Assembly: GCA_002021875.1 (NCBI GenBank)
Contig: CP018627.1
Span: 10,602,001-10,666,000 of the forward strand
Source of the DNA: Streptomyces hygroscopicus
GTDB lineage: Bacteria > Actinomycetota > Actinomycetes > Streptomycetales > Streptomycetaceae
Direction: 5' to 3'
Length of the DNA stretch: 64,000 bases
In this document: piece by piece, positions 33,801 through 39,729 of the stretch
How the letters are laid out: every line of letters begins with the position of its first letter
Numbering within the stretch: the first letter of the stretch is position 1
Program-made: the position numbers and the translations under genes
The notes under the pieces: generated by a model
Seen by the model: the letters and a program-made list of their open reading frames with translations, nothing else
Databases searched by the model: none
Told to the model about the DNA's origin: nothing

Positions 33801-35472
33801 TGTCGACGAGCTGGGTGCCCTTGTCGTCCACGGACTGGGTGAGTTCGTCGAACTTGTCGGTGAACTCGGCCGCCGCCTGCTGCCCGATGGACCGCAGGTC
33901 GGCCGGGAGTTCGCGGACCGCGGCCTGCAACTCGGCCCGGCCCCGCGCGATGCGGTGCTTGGCCCGGTTCAGCTCGGCGCCGATGGTGTCGGCGACGTCC
34001 GAGATCACCTGCCGCATCCGGCGGACGTAGTTGTCGCGGGCCTGCTCGAAGATCTTGTCGGCTTCGGCGGGCAGTCCGGCGAACTTGTCCCGCACCCAGC
34101 GCAGTTTGCCCGTCACGCCCGAGTACCGGCGGTCCTTGTACTCGTCCATCTTCCGCTGGTGCTCGGCGGTGAAGGCGTCCCGCGCCGCCCTCTCACCCCT
34201 GCCGAACTGGTCGTCGACCAGCTTGTCGAGGCCGTCGAGGATCGCCTCGACGTCCTTCTTCATCGCGTCGAAGACCCCTTGCAGAAGCGTCGTGACCTGG
34301 GTTCGCTTCTCCTCGTCCCGGCCCTTCGTGCCGCCCTTGCCCCGGTCGACCTGCTGCCCGGTCCGCGCCCGCTGGGCGCCCATCGCGCCCATGGCGGCCG
34401 CGCCGAGCCGCTTCGCCTGCGCGGTGGCCGCGTTGAGCTCCCTCTTCTCGTGCCCGCGCATCCGGCCGGGGGCCGCCCCGGAGTGGCGCTCGGCGGCCTT
34501 CTTCGCGCCCAGCGCCTCCTTGAACGTGGGCTCGTTGGACTTCTGCAGCTGTCCTTCGGTGACCTGCGCGCCCACCATCCGCTGCTTGAGCTTGGCGGGG
34601 CCCGCGGACATGTCGGTGGCCGACGGCGGCAGCTTGTCCGGTACGGCGTTCGCGGGATTCGGCGGGCCCGGGGCCCCCGGGGGCCGGTCCGAGGTCAGGG
34701 GTACGACCCTCTTGGGGACGGCCGCCGAGGTGTCCGGCGGGGCGGCGGTCGTCGTGGCGATCTGCTCGGCCGAGTCCGACTTGCCCTGGCCGACCTTGCC
34801 GTGCACCTCCGCGCGTACCTCATCTGCCTTGCCGGAGCCGGCGAACTCGTCGGCCTCGTCGAGGTTCTTCGGTGCCTTCTCGGCGATCGCCTTCTCGACC
34901 GCCCTGATGAACGCGTCCTTGTCGAAGTCCTTCGGCTTGGCCTCGTTCATCTTCTCGGCGTTGGCGGTCTTGCCCTGTGCCTCTTCGTCGTCCTTGGGCG
35001 GTCGGGCGGCGTCCTGCGCGGCCCCTGCCTCCGTCCTCGGGGGTGGGTGCGAACTCGCGACCGAGCGCTTCTTGCGCCGTACGTCCGTCTTCAGCGTGGC
35101 GAACTTCGGATCCGCGCCCGGGCCGGGACGTGCCTTCGTCTCCGGCGCGGCGGTGGAGGCCGCGAGGGTCGCCTCGACTGCCTCCGCCGGTGCCGGTTCG
35201 GCCGTGGGCGGCTGCCGAGGGCCGGGCTCGGTACGCCGAGCCGCCGCGACGGCGCCATTGCCGACCGTGTCCTGCCCGGCGGGCGGCAACCGGGCGGAGG
35301 AGGGCGGCAGCGCCGCCGGGCCGCGTCCGCCGGACAAGGCGGCCGTCACCGCCGCGTTGGACGGAGGGAACTGGGGTCGTGCGGGGCCGTGTGCTTCCGG
35401 CCGATCCTGGGTGGGGACAGGCACCGTCTTCGACACCCGGGGCCGCTGCGCGAGAGCCTTCGGCGGTGGCAT
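30838..35472 (-). CDS. Giant multidomain protein, probable CIS cargo/effector
   Basis: 1544 residues from ATG 35472, which has GGGAGG 9 bases upstream; the GTG at 35529 lacks one. Order: a disordered Pro/Ala/Lys-rich N-terminus with AGQDTVGNGAVA at 64-75; a charged helical region (about 300-620); a hydrophobic/amphipathic block (about 675-885: LTWQNIRARIVRKV, IIQAGIMWVLSLLNPASAFV, SIPVLLGVLAAILGVGGIASRV) of the kind found in large CIS-linked DUF4157 proteins; a very basic linker (about 885-938: KRRPDRKRP, RRRRPDQRRRPDRRRPKRRR); then a C-terminal region of about 600 residues. The latter has AVVIGVNSFERLNP and VHIVSQDADTGVAA, a D-x-D motif (1213-1215) as in GT-A glycosyltransferases. No HExxH is seen. 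The effector role is inferred from the position, the shared motif and the architecture. Confidence 0.8.
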   Translation of the reverse strand: MPPPKALAQRPRVSKTVPVPTQDRPEAHGPARPQFPPSNAAVTAALSGGRGPAALPPSSARLPPAGQDTVGNGAVAAARRTEPGPRQPPTAEPAPAEAVEATLAASTAAPETKARPGPGADPKFATLKTDVRRKKRSVASSHPPPRTEAGAAQDAARPPKDDEEAQGKTANAEKMNEAKPKDFDKDAFIRAVEKAIAEKAPKNLDEADEFAGSGKADEVRAEVHGKVGQGKSDSAEQIATTTAAPPDTSAAVPKRVVPLTSDRPPGAPGPPNPANAVPDKLPPSATDMSAGPAKLKQRMVGAQVTEGQLQKSNEPTFKEALGAKKAAERHSGAAPGRMRGHEKRELNAATAQAKRLGAAAMGAMGAQRARTGQQVDRGKGGTKGRDEEKRTQVTTLLQGVFDAMKKDVEAILDGLDKLVDDQFGRGERAARDAFTAEHQRKMDEYKDRRYSGVTGKLRWVRDKFAGLPAEADKIFEQARDNYVRRMRQVISDVADTIGAELNRAKHRIARGRAELQAAVRELPADLRSIGQQAAAEFTDKFDELTQSVDDKGTQLVDTLATKYTDALKSVDDEIAAEKEKNKGLVAKAVDAVKSVINTILELKRLLLSVLAKAASAVMLILKDPIGFLRNLVSAVGAGLKQFLANIGRHLQQGIMSWLLGKTAEAGLEPPSKFDTQGVLKMLASLLGLTWQNIRARIVRKVPKMEPAVTAAETAVPLVSEVRKRGVAGMWDDLKTRVGDLKKDLLDKVIAYVTPTIIQAGIMWVLSLLNPASAFVRAVKLIIDIVRFIVTQARQIFEFVNAVLDAVIAIARGGQGGVPGLIERALARSIPVLLGVLAAILGVGGIASRVKQIVQAMSKPVNRAVDWVIDKIVGLVKKLWSKIKSKFDRKKPKPKRRPDRKRPGRPRRRRPDQRRRPDRRRPKRRRDPKRKRPDKRSKKDMLRALDAAVREATRLLNAEGAAEESIREGLPAIKRRHRLTRIELKKKGSDTYAVMVAINPSKSTSYKELFPYRIDRAQGKFPIKRHPHAVVQLQPIDQPIEGNDRWIGFVVNMAAIPGEITKNPTVATRYLDKAWQGTGALHAQDMAAARTAVVIGVNSFERLNPQEGDAIGGAVNSVGRKPELLMAVFGFVWTPRWVKGKRNRKVGIEEVRAAYQQLEGSNKRRAEANEKGLRDKGALPYGIFRDEVIRSEYTKSAVNILKDVNQQVHIVSQDADTGVAAISGVGVLRAYEKVLTEMGAHPLLTIGGYHFDDFDWGRKADRRAKQLTRLANELDRAIRVGIAKKYPQMLYPTEPNLLIKAWDHQEGRVSGVFHDARGLALLEVQGLLFGARGAEGRAMRNALMKAFGTDFSVAYAPDASTGTSPLPGDEARGLTVTPLAVRRAAQGKMRVRGGEETLRAAHRMYALIIQSQSNASARTLAREFARATPGLDETAQRLLQNKIFSYVEDTAMLMADNPSLTGRSPAVRALKKRLDADVEALNRLQAVGENPEFKRAVDKAHETTQEIISAMTASQLAKVWKNIGLALDAVTKKPSEGRGRRGERR

Positions 35473-35549
35473 CGGACGGAACCTCCCACGCATGTCGGTG
35501 CCGACAGGAACGTGGCGTCCCGCTGACACTCCCGCACGAAGGGTGGCAG

Positions 35550-35579
35550 CACGGGCGTGACGAGGCCGTCACCCCCGTG
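35550..35579 (-). terminator. Hairpin between TetR gene and the effector gene
   Basis: CACGGG-C-GTGAC (35550-35561) pairs with GTCAC-C-CCCGTG (35568-35579): 11 pairs, one mismatch and a GAGGCC loop. It lies 40 bases past the TetR stop and 78 bases before the effector start, and a short T-run (35580-35583) flanks it on the + strand. It likely separates the two minus-strand units and marks the boundary between the CIS and polyketide loci. Confidence 0.5.
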
Positions 35580-35618
35580 TTTTCACGGCGTCTCCATGAG
35601 CGTGGGGAAGCCCCGCGG

Positions 35619-36290
35619 TCACAGGGGGCCGAGCAGGCCGTTGGTGAGTCCGCACAGTGCCTTGATCAGGTCCTGGCCGAGCACCCGCCAGGATTCCTCC
35701 GCCGTGGCGGGGTCGATGCGGCCGGTCGCCAGGTCGTACTCCAGCTCGGCGAAGGCGTGCACGGAGAGCTGGCGCACCATGGTGCCGTGCCGGGCGCGGA
35801 GTTCGGGGCGGATGCCGTCCCGGCGGATGGCACCTATCTCGTCCAACAGGCGGAGCGACGGTGTGTCCAGATGATCCTGAAGGACGTAGTCGCGCAGCGC
35901 GGGCTCGACGAGGGCCTGCGCGAGGAAGCGGGCACACCACGTGGGAGTGCCCGCTTCGATGTGGTTCTCGACGTTCGGCAGGATCAGGCAGCTGTAGTGC
36001 TCCTCCAGGGACACGGTCTTCCGCTCGCCCAGCGCCTCCACCATCACGATGCGGTGTTTCTCGACGAGGCGGGTGTGGCTCGACAGGATCGTCTCGATGA
36101 GCCCGTCCCGGCTCTCGAAGTGGTACTGCACCGCTGAGTTGTTGCGCTGGCCGGCCGCCTCGCTGATCTGCCTGACCGAGACGTTCGCGAACCCGCGCTC
36201 GGCGTAGAGCCGTTCGGCGGTGCGCATCAGTTTGTCCCGCGCGAGCGCGGAGCGTGGAGAGGGCGGGGCAGCCGGGCCCGGAGGAGTCAT
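35619..36290 (-). CDS. TetR-family transcriptional regulator
   Basis: A 223-residue repressor with the helix-turn-helix at about residues 20-65 (MRTAERLYAERGFANVSVRQISEAAG, then VQYHFESRDGLIETIL) and a helical ligand-binding domain with CARFLAQALVEPALRDYVL. It lies 81 bp downstream of a P450 gene on the same strand, probably in one transcript. The tandem palindrome at 37624-37656, over the P450 promoter, is its likely binding site. The ligand may be the pathway product or an intermediate. Confidence 0.9.
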   Translation of the reverse strand: MTPPGPAAPPSPRSALARDKLMRTAERLYAERGFANVSVRQISEAAGQRNNSAVQYHFESRDGLIETILSSHTRLVEKHRIVMVEALGERKTVSLEEHYSCLILPNVENHIEAGTPTWCARFLAQALVEPALRDYVLQDHLDTPSLRLLDEIGAIRRDGIRPELRARHGTMVRQLSVHAFAELEYDLATGRIDPATAEESWRVLGQDLIKALCGLTNGLLGPL

Positions 36291-36371
36291 CCCGTCAGGC
36301 TAATGGCACCGGTCAGGCATGCCCCGGACGTACGTACGGCGCCGGCTCGCTCACCGCGCCGCCGCGGACCG

Positions 36372-37586
36372 TCACCAGGTGACCCACAGGTCCTCGAAGC
36401 CGCCCGCCGAGATCCCCTCGCGCATGCGGAGGTCTTCCGGAGCGTCCCGCAGCCGCAGTTCGGGCAGGTGCCTGACGAGGGTGGCCAGGCACACCTGGAG
36501 TTCCACCCGGGCCAGCGTCTGACCGACACAGAAATGCGGTCCGGCACCGAAGGCGACGTGCTGGGCGCTGTTCTCCCGGCGCGGATCGAACCGGTCGGGG
36601 TCGGGAAACTTGCGCTCGTCCCGGTTGGCGGCGTGCAGGTTGACGAACAAGGTGCTCCCGGCGCCGACCGGCACCCCGCCGACCTCCGTGTCCTCGGTGA
36701 TGAACCGGGGGATGCCCACCCCACCGAGAGGGTCCAGCCGCAGGGCCTCCTCCACCACTCCCGGTACCAGCCCGGGATCGGCGAGCAGGGTTTCGTAGCG
36801 CTCCCGCTCCGACAGCAGCATCGCCGTCATCTTGAGGATCATGTTCGAGGTGGTCTCGTGCCCCGCGAGCAGGAGACCGACCACGGTGGCGATGAGTTCG
36901 TCGTGGCTGAGTCGGCCGTCCTGGCTGTCGGTGATCTGGGTCAGCTCACTGAGCAGGTCATCACCCGGCCGCGCCCGCTTGCGTTCGACAAGATCGGATG
37001 CGTAGGCTCGGAACTCCGCTTGCGCGTCGTCCACTTCGGCCTGGGTGTAGCGCGTCAACGTCAGCAGCGTTTCCGACCAGCGGGCGAACTTGTCCTGGTC
37101 CTCGCTCGGCGCGCCCAGCAGGGCGCAGATGACCCGCACGGGAAGGGGGAGGGCCAGCTCCGCGCGGAGATCCGCGGGTGCCCCCTTGGCCACCATGGCA
37201 TCCACCAACTCGTTGGCCATCTCCTGGACACGTGGGCGCCACGCCTCCATCTTCTTGACCGTGAACGCTCGGCTGAGCAGCCGTCGCCACCTCCGGTGTC
37301 CCGGGCCCTCCTTGATGTCCGCGTCCCCTTGGGAGGGCCTGCTGAACGTCCCCCCGTCCTCGGTGGTCGACATGCGCGCGGCGCCCTCGCGGGCGAGATT
37401 GCGGCTGAACCGCGGGTCGGTCAGCAGCCCACGGACATCCTCGTACCCGGTCAGCAGGCCGACCACGTCCCCACTGGGCATCCGTACGTGCGCGACGGGG
37501 CAGGTGGCCCGCGTCTCGGCCCACTTCCGCGGGGGCTCCAGCGCGTTCGGCTGCTCGAAGGGGTAGTCGGGGATGGCTTGCGTCAC
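36372..37586 (-). CDS. Cytochrome P450 (first, CYP107-like features)
   Basis: A 404-residue soluble P450 that would hydroxylate or epoxidise a substrate with electrons from a ferredoxin. The I-helix oxygen-binding motif AGHETT is at 241-246, the E-x-x-R helix is in VEEALRLDP, and the heme loop FGAGPHFCVGQ has Cys353 as iron ligand. All key residues are normal. GTG 37586 is chosen because GGAGGAG lies just upstream; a longer frame to 37712 has no such site. Its promoter appears to be embedded in the TetR-type operator. Tailoring of the neighbouring polyketide is likely but inferred. Confidence 0.9.
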   Translation of the reverse strand: MTQAIPDYPFEQPNALEPPRKWAETRATCPVAHVRMPSGDVVGLLTGYEDVRGLLTDPRFSRNLAREGAARMSTTEDGGTFSRPSQGDADIKEGPGHRRWRRLLSRAFTVKKMEAWRPRVQEMANELVDAMVAKGAPADLRAELALPLPVRVICALLGAPSEDQDKFARWSETLLTLTRYTQAEVDDAQAEFRAYASDLVERKRARPGDDLLSELTQITDSQDGRLSHDELIATVVGLLLAGHETTSNMILKMTAMLLSERERYETLLADPGLVPGVVEEALRLDPLGGVGIPRFITEDTEVGGVPVGAGSTLFVNLHAANRDERKFPDPDRFDPRRENSAQHVAFGAGPHFCVGQTLARVELQVCLATLVRHLPELRLRDAPEDLRMREGISAGGFEDLWVTW

Positions 37587-37921
37587 GGGGGACTCCTCCG
37601 GTGTCGGGGACCTGCGATCACCGTAAGGCGGTCGTCTTACTAAGACAATCGCCTTAGAAGGGGTGGCTGACATTCGACCGACAGCCAACAGGGGTGGTTG
37701 GACACGGCACATCCGGGGTAAGGAGGCGGAGGGACCGCCGCGCTCAGACGTCGCGGCCGACGCGGTGAGTTCGCCCGCGTGTACGGGGTCAACAGCTCTC
37801 GCCTTTGTCTAAGGAAATTTGCAGAACTTGCCTGCGGGGGTCTTTCGGCGCGCTGCCGGGCCGACGGCGAAGCTAGCATCGACATCGAGCCAGCCGGTGT
37901 AGCCGCCGACGACCTCGCTAC
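37587..37921. other. 335-bp divergent intergenic region between two P450 genes
   Basis: Holds the tandem operator (37624-37656) near the minus-strand gene. The rest has an AT-richer patch (37803-37830: TTTGTCTAAGGAAATTTGCAG) and TAGCAT (37874-37879), a possible -10 for the plus-strand P450 without a good -35. No open frame of note was seen. Confidence 0.6.
37624..37656 (-). promoter_or_regulatory. Tandem palindromic operator over the P450/TetR promoter
   Basis: Two 16-bp inverted repeats lie side by side with one base between: TAAGGCGGTCGTCTTA and TAAGACAATCGCCTTA. Each fits TAAG-R-C-N4-G-Y-CTTA, and together they form a 33-bp palindrome with 14 of 16 pairs matched. On the minus strand TTGTCT (37648-37643) and TACGGT (37625-37620), 17 bp apart, fit a -35 and -10, so bound repressor would cover the whole promoter. 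TetR proteins bind such sites as one or two dimers. Confidence 0.75.
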
Positions 37922-39151
37922 ATGGGTTATGAAATCGATGGAGGAGTCTTGGTCGACGCCCCGCACCCCCCTGTGCCAATGCCTACCAAGCGGAGCCGCC
38001 CCTTCAATCCTCCGGATGGTTACGCCCCCCTGCGCGAGCAGGAGCGGATAACGCGCATGACTTATCCGGACGGCACGCCCGGGTGGCTCATCCTGCGCCA
38101 TGCCGAAGCGAAGGAACTGCTCACTCATAAGAGCTTCAGTGCGCGCCAGGAGGGGTTGGTTTCTCCCGTCCCCACCGAGCTGCAGTACGACGGCCGCCCG
38201 GCCGACCCCGGCGCCTTCGCGAAGACGGACGACCCGAGCCACAGTCAGTACCGCAAACTGGTCACCGGCTTTTTCACGGTCCGGCGCACGCGTCAGCTCG
38301 CCCCCATGATCGAGCGTATCGTGCACGAACAACTCGACGACCTGGAAAAGGCCGGGCCGGGCGCCGATCTGGTGGACGTCTTTACCGAATCCGTTCCCTC
38401 CCGGGTGATGTGCGAGATGATCGGCATCCCCGAATCGGAGCGGAAGACCCTCCAGCGGCACGTGGAAACACTAGGACGGCTCTCCTGTAGCGTTCCCGAG
38501 GCGCTTGGCGCTGTCTCCGGGATGAATGGATTCCTGGCCCGCTTCATCCCCATCAGGATGGACGACCCCCGGGACGACCTCCTCGGAGACCTGATCCGGG
38601 GCGGGCAGCTCGATGAGCAAGAACTCATGGGCATGGCCGCCACGTTGATCAACGGGGCCTTCGACACCACGGGCAACATGCTCGCCATGGGCGTCTTCAC
38701 CCTGCTCGAGCACCCCGATCAACTGGCCAAGCTCCGCGAGGACCAGGAACTGATGGGGGCCGCCGTCGAGGAACTCCTCCGCTTCCTCACCATCTCCCAC
38801 CTCGGGGCCAGCCGGTGGGCGCTGGAAGACGTCGAGTTCGCCGGCCAGAGCATCAAGAAGGGCGAGGTGCTCACCGTCGCCCTCCCCGCCGTCAACCGCG
38901 ACCCCGAGCGCTACGACAACCCCGATCAGCTGGACATCGGCCGTACGGACCACGGTCACCTGGCACTCGGCCACGGCGTCCACCAGTGTCTCGGCCAGCA
39001 CCTCGCCCGCACGATCCTGCGCGTCGGCTACGAGGCCCTGTTCGACAGGTTCCCCACGCTGCGACTGGCCGTGCCGAGCGACGAGGTCCCCATGCGCGAC
39101 GACTTCGTGCACTACGGCCCCAGGTCGCTTCCCGTCACCTGGGACGACTGA
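37922..39151 (+). CDS. Cytochrome P450 (second, variant motifs)
   Basis: 409 residues. The heme loop is LALGHGVHQCLGQ with Cys356; the usual Phe seven residues before the Cys is Leu349. The I-helix reads GAFDTT (245-250), with Ala where Gly is common, but keeps the Asp-Thr pair. The E-x-x-R motif is in VEELLRFLT. The start is uncertain: ATG 37922 has no good ribosome site, while GGAGGAG at 37940 would suit a start a little further in, such as TTG 37949 or ATG 37979. It is followed by a ferredoxin gene 112 bp on, probably its electron donor. The substrate is unknown. Confidence 0.88.
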   Translation: MGYEIDGGVLVDAPHPPVPMPTKRSRPFNPPDGYAPLREQERITRMTYPDGTPGWLILRHAEAKELLTHKSFSARQEGLVSPVPTELQYDGRPADPGAFAKTDDPSHSQYRKLVTGFFTVRRTRQLAPMIERIVHEQLDDLEKAGPGADLVDVFTESVPSRVMCEMIGIPESERKTLQRHVETLGRLSCSVPEALGAVSGMNGFLARFIPIRMDDPRDDLLGDLIRGGQLDEQELMGMAATLINGAFDTTGNMLAMGVFTLLEHPDQLAKLREDQELMGAAVEELLRFLTISHLGASRWALEDVEFAGQSIKKGEVLTVALPAVNRDPERYDNPDQLDIGRTDHGHLALGHGVHQCLGQHLARTILRVGYEALFDRFPTLRLAVPSDEVPMRDDFVHYGPRSLPVTWDD

Positions 39152-39174
39152 TCGAGAAGTCAAGCGGTGAGTAT

Positions 39175-39211
39175 GTGGCGGACGGTGTGGAGTTCTCGCA
39201 CCGTCCGTCAC
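39175..39211 (+). promoter_or_regulatory. Strong hairpin between P450 and ferredoxin genes
   Basis: A 13-bp stem with one G-T pair: GTGGCGGACGGTG (39175-39187) against CACCGTCCGTCAC (39199-39211), loop of 11 bases, no T-run. It starts 24 bases past the P450 stop and ends 52 before the ferredoxin ATG. It may be a terminator or attenuator, or may protect the mRNA end and set the P450/ferredoxin ratio. Confidence 0.55.
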
Positions 39212-39263
39212 GCAAGAGGGCCGACAAGACGTACCACAAACAACAAGGTAGGACTGAGACCCG

Positions 39264-39470
39264 ATGAGGATCACCGCCGACCGTGAGGTGTGCTGTTCGG
39301 CGGGTCAGTGCGCGCTGATCGCGCCTGACCTGTTCGACCAGAGCGACGAGGACGGCTCCGTCGTTCTGCTCGACGCGCAGCCCGACACCGGACGGCTGGA
39401 CGTTCTGCGCGAGGTCGTATCCCGCTGCCCGACCGGTGCGATCCGCGTCGAAGAAGACCCTGGTGTGTGA
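39264..39470 (+). CDS. [3Fe-4S] ferredoxin
   Basis: A 68-residue ferredoxin of the small actinobacterial type that feeds electrons to P450s. The cysteine pattern is CCSAGQC near residues 10-16 and a CP motif (SRCPTGAI) near residue 55, i.e. three cluster cysteines, with Ala or Gly where a fourth would be in 4Fe-4S types. The acidic surface (DQSDEDGS) is normal. A ferredoxin reductase must come from elsewhere in the genome. It probably serves the upstream P450 and perhaps the divergent one. Confidence 0.92.
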   Translation: MRITADREVCCSAGQCALIAPDLFDQSDEDGSVVLLDAQPDTGRLDVLREVVSRCPTGAIRVEEDPGV

Positions 39471-39729
39471 AAACAGCGCATGCAATCCCGGGGACGCGAA
39501 TAGCGACGGAGAACGCATAGTGGCAAGTGTCACACGACCGGCGAAACACTGCTGAAACAAAATCCCGGGAACACGCCCGGGGTGTCAACCACGCCTGAGC
39601 GGGTTTCTAGGGTTTCCCTTATGGGTCCAGAGCTAGTGTGGCCGGTGTCCGTCTGGCAGTCCGTGTTTTCATTACTTTCAGGGCCGTTGCGCTCTCCCAG
39701 CGAACGACGCGTTAAGTGTGGAGTTTCTG
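39471..39729 (+). other. 259-bp leader before the first PKS gene
   Basis: An AT-richer, non-coding stretch. It has a small hairpin, CCCGGG (39564-39569) and CCCGGG (39576-39581), that could end the ferredoxin transcript, and T-rich patches near 39600-39680 where a PKS promoter is likely. No convincing -35/-10 pair or operator copy of the TetR type was found. Confidence 0.45.

Noticed and set aside
30838..35472. DUF4157 metallopeptidase-like domain in the effector candidate
   Set aside because: No HExxH motif found in the N-terminal part; only the central hydrophobic block resembles that protein group.
35473..35529. GTG 35529 as start of the large effector-like gene
   Set aside because: GGAGG-type site is placed for ATG 35472, and nothing similar precedes 35529.
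37587..37712. Longer first P450 starting at 37712
   Set aside because: The extension would run through the operator and promoter-like boxes and has no ribosome site; GTG 37586 has GGAGGAG.
39540..39729. Copy of the TetR operator before the first PKS gene
   Set aside because: No TAAG-R-C-N4-G-Y-CTTA match was seen in this leader; only a small CCCGGG hairpin.
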